Below are positions 42,779-51,764 of a stretch of DNA of 64,000 nt, piece after piece. The stretch is from positions 1-64,000 of the forward strand of contig NZ_QOVM01000005.1 in assembly GCF_004104375.1 (NCBI RefSeq), read 5' to 3'. The notes beneath the pieces are model-generated. The model had not been told where the DNA came from. It saw nothing but the letters and a program-made list of their open reading frames with translations, and did no database searches. Source of the stretch: Leeuwenhoekiella aequorea (GTDB lineage: Bacteria > Bacteroidota > Bacteroidia > Flavobacteriales > Flavobacteriaceae). The position numbers and the translations under genes were made by a program. Position 1 is the first letter of the stretch. Each line of letters opens with the position of its first letter.

Positions 42779-43270
42779 CTAGTAGGTCTTTCTCTCGTAA
42801 GTTAAATACGAGAAAGAGTACTTATGCCGCTCGTCTTTACCGTGAAACTGAGTGTTTACAAGGTTCCAGTTTGCAGGATTAAGTTCAGGGAAAAAGGCAT
42901 CTGCTTCAAAAGTATGATGCACTCGTGTTAATTCTATATGAGTAGCGTAGGGCAAACCTAGTTTATAAATTTCACCGCCACCTATAATAAATAGATTGTC
43001 ATCATTTTTAGCATAATCTAAAGCAGCCTCTATACTATTTACCACTATAATATCTGCTCCGGCTTGATAATTTTCTTCTCTTGTGATAACTATATGAGTT
43101 CTGTTTGGCAGTGGTTTGGGAAAGGTCTCAAAAGTTTTTCTACCCATTATAATGTGATGATGGGAAGTTAATTGCTTAAATCTTTTAAAGTCATCAGGAA
43201 GATGCCATACAAGATCATTGTCTTTACCTAATGCATTATTTTCTGCAGCAGCAGCAATCATTGTAATCAT
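42779..43270 (-). CDS. folA: Dihydrofolate reductase
   Basis: 163 residues. Starts MITMIAAAAENNALGKDNDL with the Met20-loop DLVWHLPDDFKRFKQLT (substrate-binding Asp), HHIIMGRKTFETFPKPLPNR (NADPH site), and LFIIGGGEIYKLGLPYATH. It reduces dihydrofolate to tetrahydrofolate, balancing ThyA encoded 5 kb away. It is 4 bp downstream of a 2TM-domain gene in the same operon. Confidence 0.94.
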   Translation of the reverse strand: MITMIAAAAENNALGKDNDLVWHLPDDFKRFKQLTSHHHIIMGRKTFETFPKPLPNRTHIVITREENYQAGADIIVVNSIEAALDYAKNDDNLFIIGGGEIYKLGLPYATHIELTRVHHTFEADAFFPELNPANWNLVNTQFHGKDERHKYSFSYLTYERKTY

Positions 43271-43274
43271 AGAG

Positions 43275-43700
43275 CTACGAGTTTAACGGGGTGTTAGGTC
43301 TAGTATAGGTTGTGGTAGGTTCTATAATAGGGTGTTCTTGATCAACTTTGGTTTGAAGTTTAGCAATTTTATTTTTTTGCTTAGCGACAAGTTTGTCAAG
43401 TTGGTCATTTTCCCATTTTTTATTCATGAAGGATTTAAAAAGAAATACATTCAAAAAATGAATTAGAAAAAAGAAGAACCAAATCAATGTTGCCCATACA
43501 AACCAATCTATCTCAAGAGGTCTAAAATCTGCTCCAAAATCTAAAATTAAATTTAGGATGATTAAGAGTATAGCCCCGGCAAGAAAAATAACAAAATGTC
43601 TAAAAAGATTTTTTTTCTCTTTTACACGTAGTTGAGCGTATTCTATAAGCTCACGTTGATCACGATCAATTTTAGTTGTTTCCTGCTTTTTTGAGAACAT
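43275..43700 (-). CDS. 2TM domain membrane protein
   Basis: 141 residues. The 2TM domain family pattern is present: basic N-terminus (RVKEKKNLFRHFVIFLAGAI), two transmembrane helices (FLAGAILLIILNLILDFG; WFVWATLIWFFFFLIHFLNV) and a C-terminal helix (FMNKKWENDQLDKLVAKQ). A coiled-coil-like tail (KQKNKIAKLQTKVDQ) and a Thr/Pro end follow. Function not established; sometimes fused to histidine kinases. It directly precedes folA by 4 bp. Confidence 0.82.
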   Translation of the reverse strand: MFSKKQETTKIDRDQRELIEYAQLRVKEKKNLFRHFVIFLAGAILLIILNLILDFGADFRPLEIDWFVWATLIWFFFFLIHFLNVFLFKSFMNKKWENDQLDKLVAKQKNKIAKLQTKVDQEHPIIEPTTTYTRPNTPLNS

Positions 43701-43758
43701 AAGATGAGGTAAATTGTTTACAAATCAAATTTACAAGATTTAATTGCAGATCTCACCT

Positions 43759-44829
43759 ATGAAAAACTTAAAAAAAGAGTTTCCGGTTACTACAAATTAC
43801 ATTCATTTAAATACGGCAGCATCTGGTTTGCTATCAGAAACTTTGCTCGACTTTAGACAAAATCATGATCTTGATTATTTAGTAAAGGGAAGCTTGCTGA
43901 AAAATGATCAAGATAAATTTTTAGATGGCGTACGTAAGGATGTGGGGAGCTATTTTAATTGTGACGCCTCTCTGGTAGGATTAGTCCCCAACTTTTCTTT
44001 AGGTTTTAATGCGGTGTTAGAAGCGCTTCCAAAGAATTCTAAAATTGCGCTGCTTAAAGAAGATTATCCATCAATTAATTGGCCGGTGCTATCACGAGGT
44101 TTCAAAACCTGCTATGCGATTATTGATGAAAATTTGGAAAACAATATACTTGAATGTGTGACAAAGGAAAAACCAGATTTTCTATGTCTTAGTCTCGTTC
44201 AATACATTAGTGGTATTCAGGTTAATTTTGATTTTTTAAAAGAATTAAAACAAGCACATCCTAATCTTATAATTATTGCAGATGGTACACAGTACTGTGG
44301 TGTCGAGAGCTTTAATTTCAAAGAAAGCGGTATCGATATTTTAGGAGCCAGCGCCTATAAATGGATGAATGCAGGATATGGTAATGGCTTCTTTCTAATA
44401 AAAAACGAGGTGGCTTCCAATTTAAAATTGAAAACAACTGGCTTCAACTCTGTAAGGGGTGCATTTAAAGAAGAAGATGACTCGTTTATTGGCGGTCTCG
44501 AACCGGGTCATCTTGATACTCTTGCTCAAGGGAGTTTGCAGGCTTCTATTAAATTAATCAAACGTATAGGTCAAGATCAAATTACAAATCAAATTGATCT
44601 TCTTAAACAAAAGGCAATAGAAGTGTTTTCTGAAAAAAAACTAGTAGATCCTATAATTTCTAAAAGAGCGCAACATTCTTCAATTTTTAATATTAAAGGA
44701 GATCAGAAACTCTTTAATAAGCTTATTGAGAATAATATAATCTGTTCGCAACGAGGAACGGGTATTCGGGTTAGCTTCCATTATTTTAATTCTGAAGACG
44801 ATTTAACGAAGCTTTCACGGTTAATTTAG
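43759..44829 (+). CDS. Class V aminotransferase-fold PLP enzyme
   Basis: 356 residues from ATG 43759; an in-frame TTG five codons earlier is disfavoured. Class V motifs: YIHLNTAASGLLSETLLDFR, the PLP Asp in IIADGTQYCGVESFNF, and the Schiff-base Lys in GASAYKWMNAGYGNGFF. The C-terminal domain ends with RGTGIRVSFHYFNSEDDL. Reactions in this fold include cysteine desulfurase, kynureninase-type lyase and aminotransfer; the lack of an obvious active-site Cys loop argues against a cysteine desulfurase. Located 1 kb from egtD/egtB, it could supply the C-S lyase step (EgtE) of ergothioneine synthesis, but this is inference. Confidence 0.82.
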   Translation: MKNLKKEFPVTTNYIHLNTAASGLLSETLLDFRQNHDLDYLVKGSLLKNDQDKFLDGVRKDVGSYFNCDASLVGLVPNFSLGFNAVLEALPKNSKIALLKEDYPSINWPVLSRGFKTCYAIIDENLENNILECVTKEKPDFLCLSLVQYISGIQVNFDFLKELKQAHPNLIIIADGTQYCGVESFNFKESGIDILGASAYKWMNAGYGNGFFLIKNEVASNLKLKTTGFNSVRGAFKEEDDSFIGGLEPGHLDTLAQGSLQASIKLIKRIGQDQITNQIDLLKQKAIEVFSEKKLVDPIISKRAQHSSIFNIKGDQKLFNKLIENNIICSQRGTGIRVSFHYFNSEDDLTKLSRLI

Positions 44830-44971
44830 CACGCGCGACTTATTTTTAATAATTATATTTATATAAAATAATAGTATATTCTCTTTAGATAACGTTTGCG
44901 AATTAAGTAATTAAAAAACAACACTTTAATTGCGTCTATAATTCGGAAAAATATGTCTAAAAGTCTGATTC

Positions 44972-45004
44972 TTGGAAAATTATCAGTTATCATTTATAAA
45001 TTTG
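44972..45004 (+). promoter_or_regulatory. Candidate promoter of the glycogen-binding-domain gene
   Basis: TTG at 44972-44974, a 22-base spacer and TAAATTTG at 44997-45004, matching the Bacteroidota -33/-7 pattern. The ATG follows 22 bp later. Confidence 0.5.
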
Positions 45005-45026
45005 AAGAAACTTAAAACTAATAGTT

Positions 45027-45317
45027 ATGTCAATTACAAAACAATTCTTAAAATCAAAACCAGAATGTAAGGTAACATTTGTGGTAGAGAATGTAGATGC
45101 TAAGACAGTTGCTGTGGCAGGAGATTTCAATAATTGGGAAAAGGCTGAACTTAAAAAATTAAAAAACGGTTCCTTTAAGGGATCATTAAATATACCAGTA
45201 GATGCTTCTTATGAGTTCAAGTATGCTGTAGATCAAAATTGGATGACAGAGCCTGAAGCTGATGGAGCACGATGGAATGATTTTGCTGGTGCAGAGAACA
45301 GTATTTTATCTTTATAG
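45027..45317 (+). CDS. Isoamylase N-terminal/AMPK glycogen-binding-like (CBM48) domain protein
   Basis: 96 residues, a free-standing E-set beta-sandwich: CKVTFVVENVDAKTVAVAGD, FNNWEKAELKKLKNGSF, and SYEFKYAVDQNWMTEPEADG with the Trp and Asn residues that contact glucan chains in CBM48. No catalytic domain, so it may bind glycogen or act as a small regulatory subunit. The 3' end shares an imperfect hairpin with the convergent DUF427 gene. Confidence 0.8.
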   Translation: MSITKQFLKSKPECKVTFVVENVDAKTVAVAGDFNNWEKAELKKLKNGSFKGSLNIPVDASYEFKYAVDQNWMTEPEADGARWNDFAGAENSILSL

Positions 45318-45326
45318 ATTTTTTAA

Positions 45327-45360
45327 ATGTTAGTGTTTACCTAAGGGTGAACACTAACAT
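45327..45360. terminator. Inverted repeat at the ends of the CBM48-like and DUF427 genes
   Basis: TGTTAGTGTT faces AACACTAACA across a short loop; the repeat spans the DUF427 stop codon. It lacks a long T run, so it is a weak terminator or simply a paired repeat. Confidence 0.45.
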
Positions 45361-45622
45361 CTTTCCAGAAAGCTATATGATTGGCTATATTTTTTGCTTT
45401 CATATTTGGTTTAGGATAATACCAGGCGGCGTCCTTGAGAATTTCGCCTTCAATTTTTATCGAGTAGTAGCTTGCAATGCCTTTCCAAGGGCAAATGGTA
45501 TGCGTCTCTGAGTTTATTAAAAACTCTTTATAGACATCTTTAACAGGAAAGTAGTGATTACCCTCTACAAGTATCGTCTCAGCGCTTTCTGCTAGAATAA
45601 CGTCTTTCCATGTTGCTTTCAT
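45341..45622 (-). CDS. DUF427 family protein
   Basis: 93 residues. Typical DUF427 pattern: MKATWKDVILAESAETILVE, GNHYFPVKDV, SETHTICPWKGIASYYSIKI with the family's C-P-W-K-G segment, and a final aromatic DAAWYYPKP. Small soluble beta-fold of unknown function, often near metabolic genes. It is 16 bp downstream of egtD, so it is likely the last gene of the ergothioneine operon. Confidence 0.85.
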   Translation of the reverse strand: MKATWKDVILAESAETILVEGNHYFPVKDVYKEFLINSETHTICPWKGIASYYSIKIEGEILKDAAWYYPKPNMKAKNIANHIAFWKDVSVHP

Positions 45623-45638
45623 ACGCTATTGTTTTTAT

Positions 45639-46610
45639 TTATTTTATTCGGAATATGTAATCGGTAAAATAATTTTTTGGATCAGAATATTGCTTTTCTA
45701 CTACGAGTCCGGCCTCTTGCGCCAGCCAGTTTACAATCACATCATCATACTTTTGAGAAATTTCTGTGTGTATACTTTCCCAGGCTGAAAAATGAATATC
45801 AAGATCTAGATTTTGCAGGGTTACAGTTTGATCTTCGGTACTTACTAAGTAACTTTTTGTGGTTCCATTTTCAGGATCATATACGGGCCAGTGATTAAAT
45901 TTTTGCAAGTCAAAATTTGCGTTCATTTCTTCATTAATTCGAGAAAGAAGATTTTTATTAAATTCTTCAGTAACCCCTTGAGAATCATTGTAAGCATTTA
46001 AAATTACCTGAGGATCTTTTTTTTGATCAAAACCCATAAATAAAAGATCTTCCGGTTGCATAGACTTTCTAATGGTAGTCAAAAATTCGACGGCATATTT
46101 GTGAGGTAAATTGCCAATGTTTGAGCCAAGTACAACGATGACCATTTTACGGTCTTTTTGTTGTTCACTTAATTTCTTTAAAATATTAAAGTAAGTTCCC
46201 TGCTCGGTCTCAATATTTATTGAAGGCCATCTGTTTAAAACATCTTCTTCTAACTCATCAAGAACATTTTGACTAATGTCAATAGGCTTATAAGTGAAAT
46301 TTCTCTTGGTCTCAATTAATTCTTGTAATAAAATTTTAGTTTTTTTACCATCTCCTGCACCTAATTCAACAAGATCAAAACCTGCATCTCCAGAAAATAG
46401 GTTAGATATATCGGCTTTATTTTCTTCGATAATTGTGCGTTCACATTCAGTTAAATAATACTCAGGTAGAGCCATTATTTTTTGAAAGAGTTTATCACCC
46501 TTTTTGTCATAAAAATACTTTGAGGATAAGTATTTAGGGAATGCTGTTAATCCTTCGTACACTTCTTCTTCAAAAGTGTTTTTAAACTTTGTCTCTTGGT
46601 TTGATTTCAT
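45639..46610 (-). CDS. egtD: L-histidine N-alpha-methyltransferase
   Basis: 323 residues. SAM-binding signature DLVELGAGDGKKTKILLQEL, then VVLGSNIGNLPHKYAVEFL and LLFMGFDQKKDP. The N-terminal helical part (YEGLTAFPKYLSSKYFYDKK and ALPEYYLTECERTIIEENK) matches EgtD. It trimethylates the alpha-amine of histidine to hercynine, the first step of ergothioneine synthesis. It lies 12 bp downstream of egtB, so the two are one operon. The catalytic residues for histidine recognition cannot be checked without alignment. Confidence 0.9.
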   Translation of the reverse strand: MKSNQETKFKNTFEEEVYEGLTAFPKYLSSKYFYDKKGDKLFQKIMALPEYYLTECERTIIEENKADISNLFSGDAGFDLVELGAGDGKKTKILLQELIETKRNFTYKPIDISQNVLDELEEDVLNRWPSINIETEQGTYFNILKKLSEQQKDRKMVIVVLGSNIGNLPHKYAVEFLTTIRKSMQPEDLLFMGFDQKKDPQVILNAYNDSQGVTEEFNKNLLSRINEEMNANFDLQKFNHWPVYDPENGTTKSYLVSTEDQTVTLQNLDLDIHFSAWESIHTEISQKYDDVIVNWLAQEAGLVVEKQYSDPKNYFTDYIFRIK

Positions 46611-46622
46611 CTTTTTATAGAA

Positions 46623-47786
46623 TTAACGAGCAAGTCGCAGGCCGGTAAATTGCCATCTTAATTGAGGGTGAAAAAAGTTACGATAAGTAGGTCTGGTATG
46701 GTAATTTGAAGTGGCTACAGAGCCGCCTCTCAATGTTTTCTGGCTAACCATAAATTTGCCATTATATTCTCCTAATGCTCCTGGAGCTTTAGTATAGTTA
46801 GGGTAGGGTAGGTAGGCACTTTCTGTCCATTCCCAGCGCTCTCCCCAGTCAAATTGCGATTGTGCAACTTCCCATTCAAATTCTGTAGGTAGTCGCAGTC
46901 CTTTCCACTGCGCATATGCAAAAGCTTCATAATAAGAAATATGAGTAACGGGAGCCTCGAGATTTAATTTCTGTAAGCCATTCAATCCGTAGTATTCATA
47001 ATAATTGTCATTCTTGTGCCAATATAAAGGAGCTTTTATAGCATTATCATTAATCCAAGCCCATCCTTCACTATGCCATAACAGAACACTTTCATATCCT
47101 CCAGCTTCTATGAATTGTATATATTCTGAATTAGTAACTAATCTACTGCTAATTTCAAAAGAATTAAGATATACCTTATGCAAACCTAATTCGTTATCAT
47201 AGCTGAAGCCATCACCCTTGTGACCTATTTCATATATGCCTTCGGGTATAGAAAGCCATTCGGCAGGATTGGGATTCAGCTTAAATTCTTGAAATTCGCT
47301 TGAATATGTTGGGAGTAATGGATTATTCCCTAGAATGTATTTAATGTCTGTGAGTAGTAATTCTTGATGCTGCTTTTCATGGTGAATTCCTATCTCAATA
47401 AGTTGTGCAAGTTCATCGGTGTCATTTTCCTCAAGCAATGCTGTTAAAGCATTGGTAACATATTTGCGATATGCATAAACCTGATCAACCGTTGGGCGTG
47501 ATAAATTGCCACGATCTGTGCGTACCACTCGAGCTCCCATACTCTCATAATAGCTGTTAAATACAAAAGCAAAATGATCATCATAGACCTGATAATCATC
47601 TTTAAATTTTTTCAGAATAAAATCTTCAAAGAACCAGGTGGTGTGTCCTAAATGCCATTTAGGTGGAGAAACATCTTCAATAGGCTGCACAACATAATCT
47701 TCAATTTGTAGAGGTTTGCAAATTGTTTCTGTGTGCTCACGTGTTTCTAGTAAAAAGTCTAAAAGCGCAATAGAACTGGTAATCAT
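46623..47786 (-). CDS. egtB: Ergothioneine sulfoxide synthase
   Basis: 387 residues. An N-terminal DinB-like domain carries the three-histidine iron site: WHLGHTTWFFEDFIL (first His) and GIHHEKQHQELLLTDIKY (the HxxxHxE pair). The C-terminal FGE-sulfatase-like domain ends RPTYRNFFHPQLRWQFTGLR, typical of EgtB. It joins hercynine to a thiol donor (gamma-glutamyl-cysteine or cysteine) with O2, giving the sulfoxide. No egtA or egtC is adjacent. A -7-like element lies upstream at 47816-47823. Confidence 0.93.
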   Translation of the reverse strand: MITSSIALLDFLLETREHTETICKPLQIEDYVVQPIEDVSPPKWHLGHTTWFFEDFILKKFKDDYQVYDDHFAFVFNSYYESMGARVVRTDRGNLSRPTVDQVYAYRKYVTNALTALLEENDTDELAQLIEIGIHHEKQHQELLLTDIKYILGNNPLLPTYSSEFQEFKLNPNPAEWLSIPEGIYEIGHKGDGFSYDNELGLHKVYLNSFEISSRLVTNSEYIQFIEAGGYESVLLWHSEGWAWINDNAIKAPLYWHKNDNYYEYYGLNGLQKLNLEAPVTHISYYEAFAYAQWKGLRLPTEFEWEVAQSQFDWGERWEWTESAYLPYPNYTKAPGALGEYNGKFMVSQKTLRGGSVATSNYHTRPTYRNFFHPQLRWQFTGLRLAR

Positions 47787-47815
47787 AGCAATGAGGGATA
47801 ACTTTTGGTTATTCT

Positions 47816-47823
47816 CAAAGTTA
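47816..47823 (-). promoter_or_regulatory. -7-like element of the egt operon
   Basis: The complement reads TAACTTTG, an exact TANNTTTG match, 30 bp upstream of the egtB ATG. No good -33 TTG. Confidence 0.35.
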
Positions 47824-47868
47824 CAATAATATTGTGTTGCTGTTTTTTAGACTTGCGTTAACAGGGCG

Positions 47869-48282
47869 TTAAAACGTAAAGGGCATAGAATATTTAATGG
47901 CTCGAGGACTTCCTCCAGCTTGACCGGGTGTCATTTGAGGAATAGCTAAGATATTGCGTTTAGCTTCTTCTTGTAACATTTTTGTTCCGCCTTTTACCCC
48001 AAGTATTTGTGGCTTGCCTTCTTCATTTATTACAAAATCCACAATTACTTTCTCCTTTACGCTTCCTTTCTTATAACCTTCTGGAAATTGAAAATTACTA
48101 ATCACGTGATTGACTAACTCTTTCTTGAAACAAGCTTTTTTCTCAATTGCGTTCCCGGTACAACCTGGCCAAATTGGAGGTATTTCTGTGATAGAGATCG
48201 AATTACCCGACACGGTAATTCCCTCCTGAGCATATGAAATTGAACAAATAGTGAGGAATAGCGTAAAAAAAATAGCTTTCAT
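47869..48282 (-). CDS. Small exported TonB-C-terminal-domain-like protein
   Basis: 137 residues. A signal peptide (MKAIFFTLFLTICSISYAQE) is followed by a globular domain with the TonB C-terminal fold pattern: PPIWPGCTGNAIEKKACFKK, EKVIVDFVINEEGKPQILGV, KRNILAIPQMTPGQAGG and SMPFTF. Two Cys residues (GCTGN and KACFK) could form a disulfide. Such energy-transducer-type proteins without the N-terminal helix are common in Bacteroidota and probably bind periplasmic partners. It lies 17 bp downstream of thyA. Confidence 0.8.
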   Translation of the reverse strand: MKAIFFTLFLTICSISYAQEGITVSGNSISITEIPPIWPGCTGNAIEKKACFKKELVNHVISNFQFPEGYKKGSVKEKVIVDFVINEEGKPQILGVKGGTKMLQEEAKRNILAIPQMTPGQAGGSPRAIKYSMPFTF

Positions 48283-48299
48283 AATTATTAATTATATGT

Positions 48300-49151
48300 T
48301 TAGATGGCAACCGCTCCTTTTATGTGAGGATGTGGATCATAATTTTCGAGTGTGAAGTCTTCAAACTTGAAATCAAAGATATCCTTGATAGTAGGATTAA
48401 GCTTTATTGTCGGTAAGGTGCGTATTTCTCGGCTCAATTGCAAGTTTAGTTGCTCAATATGATTATTGTAGATGTGCGCGTCACCAAAGGTATGTACAAA
48501 ATCACCCGGTGCGTAATTGCAAACCTGAGCAATCATCATCGTAAATAATGCGTAAGATGCTATATTAAAAGGAACCCCAAGAAATACATCTGCACTGCGT
48601 TGATATAATTGGCAGGATAGTCGTGGTCGCTTATCCTCGCTATTGGAGTCTGCTGGTGCAACATAAAACTGAAAAAAGGCGTGACAAGGAGGTAATGCTG
48701 CTTTCCCAGCTGCTACGTTTTCTGAAAATGACTTTGAAGTATCTGGAAGTACACTAGGATTCCAGGCACTTACAAGCATACGTCTGCTGTTAGGATTTGT
48801 TTTAAGCGTCTCAATGACTTCTTTAATTTGATCGATCTCTTCGCTAGCCCAATTACGCCACTGATGACCATAGACAGGTCCTAAATCGCCATTCTCATCT
48901 GCCCACTCATTCCAGATGCGTACCCCATTTTCTTGAAGATAACCCACGTTAGTCTCTCCTTTTAAGAACCATAATAGCTCGTATATGATAGATTTGAGGT
49001 GTAATTTCTTGGTTGTAACCATTGGAAATCCTTCACTTAAATCAAATCTCATTTGATAACCAAATACGCTCAAAGTACCTGTACCAGTACGATCACCTTT
49101 TTGGATGCCATTTTCAAGAATGTGTTTTGCAAGCGCATGATACTGCTTCAT
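48300..49151 (-). CDS. thyA: Thymidylate synthase
   Basis: 283 residues. Active-site Cys in [12 protein letters not shown], dUMP-binding [19 protein letters not shown], and N-terminal [20 protein letters not shown]; the C-terminus ends HIKGAVAI with the folate-contacting tail. It converts dUMP to dTMP using 5,10-methylene-tetrahydrofolate. A short insert ([10 protein letters not shown]) just before the active site is a minor lineage feature. FolA, which recycles the folate, is 5 kb away. Confidence 0.96.
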   Translation of the reverse strand: MKQYHALAKHILENGIQKGDRTGTGTLSVFGYQMRFDLSEGFPMVTTKKLHLKSIIYELLWFLKGETNVGYLQENGVRIWNEWADENGDLGPVYGHQWRNWASEEIDQIKEVIETLKTNPNSRRMLVSAWNPSVLPDTSKSFSENVAAGKAALPPCHAFFQFYVAPADSNSEDKRPRLSCQLYQRSADVFLGVPFNIASYALFTMMIAQVCNYAPGDFVHTFGDAHIYNNHIEQLNLQLSREIRTLPTIKLNPTIKDIFDFKFEDFTLENYDPHPHIKGAVAI

Positions 49152-49280
49152 GGAGTCTAAATTTTATCAGTTTTCAAAAATAGGAATAGCAAATTTGAAA
49201 AATCGTTAATAAGTTAAAATTTTCTAAAATTTAATTAAGTAAAATAAGTACTTTTGAGCTTGATAACTTATTCGTATCAT

Positions 49281-49649
49281 ATGACTATTAATAATACAAA
49301 GACGTACTCATTTGCACAGGTTACATTTTATGACACTTTTGTGCATTGTCTTTTCAATGAAGATCTCGAACTAGTTTCTAAAGAAAAGGCTTTAGAGATC
49401 GTAAATGCAGTTAATAAGTTTTATGGCAATCAGAAGTATGTTCTGATATCTGAACGCGGATTAAATACACAATTTGATTCTGAAATAATGGAATCTCTAG
49501 ATCTTCATAAAATGAAGGGTCTGGCTATTGTTTCTCCTAACGGTGATGAGAGAAGACAGCAGCTCATTAAAGAGCAAAGTTATTTTGAAGGGTCGTTCGC
49601 ATTCTTTGAAACTTTTGATGCAGCTAAAGAATGGGCATTAACCTTTTAA
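49281..49649 (+). CDS. STAS/SpoIIAA-like hypothetical protein
   Basis: 122 residues from ATG 49281 (MTINNTKTYSFAQVTFYDTF); a TTG at 49254 is in frame but unlikely. The pattern of alternating short strands and helices (EKALEIVNAVNKFYGNQKYV, LAIVSPNGDERRQQLIKEQS, FFETFDAAKEWAL) fits the SpoIIAA-like/STAS fold common in Bacteroidota, with the final AxxWL-type helix. Function unknown. Its stop codon directly abuts the stop codon of the convergent nucleoside transporter gene. Confidence 0.7.
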   Translation: MTINNTKTYSFAQVTFYDTFVHCLFNEDLELVSKEKALEIVNAVNKFYGNQKYVLISERGLNTQFDSEIMESLDLHKMKGLAIVSPNGDERRQQLIKEQSYFEGSFAFFETFDAAKEWALTF

Positions 49650-51065
49650 TTATCCAATAAGCATTCCGGCTAACGTAGCAGACAATAATGATGCTATCGT
49701 TCCACCTATAACCGCTTTTAGACCAAATTCTGAAAGCGTTTTGCGTTGTCCCGGTGCTAACGATCCTATTCCTCCAATCTGTATACCTATTGATGCGAAA
49801 TTTGCAAAACCGCATAACATATAAGTTGCCATTATAACAGACTTTTGATAGGTAAAGCTAATATCGTTTATAGGGTTTTTAAGATCTGCTAATTGTATAT
49901 ATCCTACAAATTCACTGGCAGCAAGTTTAATTCCTAGAAGTTGCCCCATGAGCATAACATCTTCTGTGGCAACACCTATAAGCCACATTAGAGGAGCGAA
50001 AATAGTTCCTAAAATCGCTTCGATAGAGAAGCTCTCATAAGGAGTATATGCTGCTAAGAAGCTATTAAGAGTGGTTACTTCACCTATTTTGTTGAATCCG
50101 TAATTTATCATTGCAATAAAAGCAACAAAAACAAGTAACATCGCACCTACGTTAGCAGCAAGCTTAAGTCCTTCTGTTGTTCCTGTTGCAATTGCGTCCA
50201 GAATATTTGAACCTATTTTATCTGAAGATACTTCTACTCGCGCATCAATAGGTTGTTGCTGCGGGTAAAGTAATTTTGAAATAACAATAGCGCCTGGTGC
50301 TGCCATAACAGAAGCAGCTAATAAATGACGTGCAAATTCTAATCGGGCAATAGGGTCATCCCCTCCAAGAAATCCTATATATGCAGCAAGAACACCTCCC
50401 GCAACAGTGGCCATACCGCCTATCATAACTAATAGTATTTCAGAACGGGTCATTCGCTCTAAATAGGCCTTAATCATTAATGGAGCTTCAGTTTGACCTA
50501 GAAAAATATTACCTGCAACCGATAAGCTTTCAGCTCCAGAAATATTCATTAACTTCGTAAGTACCCAGGCCATTCCTTTTACCACTATTTGTATAACACC
50601 TAAATAGAATAATACAGATGTAAGGGCTGAAAAGAAGATGATTGTGGGAAGAACTTGAAATATAAATATAAATCCATAGCTTTCAGTGTCCATCATTCCG
50701 CCTAAAAGAAATTCACTTCCAGCAGCAGTAAACTCTAAGATTTTGACAAAGATTTTACCTACGAACTCAAAAAGATTTTGAACAAATTCAACTTTTAATA
50801 CACCGTACGCGAGTAAAAGTTGAGCGGTAAGTCCAACTCCAATGGTTTTCCAGTTTATAGCTTTTCTATTAGCGCTTAGCAGGTAAGAAATTAATAATAA
50901 AGAAACCATTCCTAAAACACCTCGCCACAAACTATCAAATGAAAATCCTGAATTGGGTATAAGGGTTTTAGCTTCAGCAACGGGTAAGATTTCTTCAACT
51001 GTCTGGCCAATCGCGCCGTAAATAGAAATCAAAGAAATAAAGAGGTAAGAAAGTAATTTTCGCAT
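49650..51065 (-). CDS. NupC-type concentrative nucleoside transporter
   Basis: 471 residues with a signal-like N-terminus and about ten membrane helices. CNT signatures: FIFQVLPTIIFFSALTSVLF, MNISGAESLSVAGNIFLGQT, EAPLMIKAYLERMTRSE, GLKLAANVGAMLLVFVAFI, and the C-terminal NFASIGIQIGGIGSLAPGQR. Ion-coupled uptake of nucleosides supplies the salvage kinases in this window. The N-terminal ~90 residues extend beyond the shortest CNTs, as seen in other Bacteroidota. It directly follows the bifunctional-nuclease gene (6 bp). Confidence 0.9.
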   Translation of the reverse strand: MRKLLSYLFISLISIYGAIGQTVEEILPVAEAKTLIPNSGFSFDSLWRGVLGMVSLLLISYLLSANRKAINWKTIGVGLTAQLLLAYGVLKVEFVQNLFEFVGKIFVKILEFTAAGSEFLLGGMMDTESYGFIFIFQVLPTIIFFSALTSVLFYLGVIQIVVKGMAWVLTKLMNISGAESLSVAGNIFLGQTEAPLMIKAYLERMTRSEILLVMIGGMATVAGGVLAAYIGFLGGDDPIARLEFARHLLAASVMAAPGAIVISKLLYPQQQPIDARVEVSSDKIGSNILDAIATGTTEGLKLAANVGAMLLVFVAFIAMINYGFNKIGEVTTLNSFLAAYTPYESFSIEAILGTIFAPLMWLIGVATEDVMLMGQLLGIKLAASEFVGYIQLADLKNPINDISFTYQKSVIMATYMLCGFANFASIGIQIGGIGSLAPGQRKTLSEFGLKAVIGGTIASLLSATLAGMLIG

Positions 51066-51071
51066 CTATAG

Positions 51072-51680
51072 TTAATTGCGTTTAGAAATCTCATCACGTA
51101 TTTTTGCTGCTGCTTCATAGTCTTCTGCAGCTACTGCTTCATCAAGTGACGTGTTGAGTTCACTCAGTGACATTTTTTTATAATTATTACTTTCTACAGG
51201 ATCATCCTCAATGATAAGTTGATCTACCAGTAAATCATCCTCAAATCCATCTTGCTCTGATTCTGAACCTTTGAGGAAAATACCAGCTTTGTCTAAAATA
51301 TTCTTATAAGTAAATATGGGCGCATTAAATCGCAATGCTAATGAAATCGCATCGCTGGTTCTTGCATCTATAACTTCTTCAATAGTATCACGCTCACATA
51401 TAATACTACTGTAAAATACACCATCCACTAGTTTGTGGATAATTACCTGCTTCACATTGATTTCAAATCGATCTGCGAAGTTTTTGAATAAATCATGGGT
51501 GAGTGGGCGTGGAGGCAAGATTTCTTTTTCAAGTGCAATTGCAATTGATTGTGCTTCAAAAGCACCTATAACTATGGGTAGTTTCCGGTCGCCGTCAACT
51601 TCACTTAGAATTAAAGCGTACGCGCCATTCTGTGTCTGGCTATACGATATTCCCTTAATATTTAAACGCACTAAACTCAT
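51072..51680 (-). CDS. Bifunctional nuclease (DUF151) with C-terminal UVR motif
   Basis: 202 residues from ATG 51680 (MSLVRLNIKGISYSQTQNGA); a longer frame upstream (51728) is not conserved. DUF151 core: LPIVIGAFEAQSIAIALEKE, RPLTHDLFKNF, and the DAISLALRFNAPIF segment. The end has a UvrB/UvrC-type helical motif (EAVAAEDYEAAAKIRDEI). DUF151 proteins have been reported as bifunctional DNase/RNase. It sits 6 bp upstream of the nucleoside transporter and downstream of etfA, separated by a hairpin (51701-51740). Confidence 0.88.
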   Translation of the reverse strand: MSLVRLNIKGISYSQTQNGAYALILSEVDGDRKLPIVIGAFEAQSIAIALEKEILPPRPLTHDLFKNFADRFEINVKQVIIHKLVDGVFYSSIICERDTIEEVIDARTSDAISLALRFNAPIFTYKNILDKAGIFLKGSESEQDGFEDDLLVDQLIIEDDPVESNNYKKMSLSELNTSLDEAVAAEDYEAAAKIRDEISKRN

Positions 51681-51700
51681 AAGTTGCAAAAATATAAAAA

Positions 51701-51740
51701 GGCTGTTTAAAAGAGGACAAGTATCCAAATTTAAACAGCC
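51701..51740 (-). terminator. Hairpin between etfA and the DUF151 gene
   Basis: GGCTGTTTAAA (51701) pairs with TTTAAACAGCC (ending 51740) around an 18-base loop; a T run follows on the minus strand. Possible terminator or attenuator of etfBA. Confidence 0.5.
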
Positions 51741-51764
51741 CTTTGAATTGCCGAAAGTACTAAA

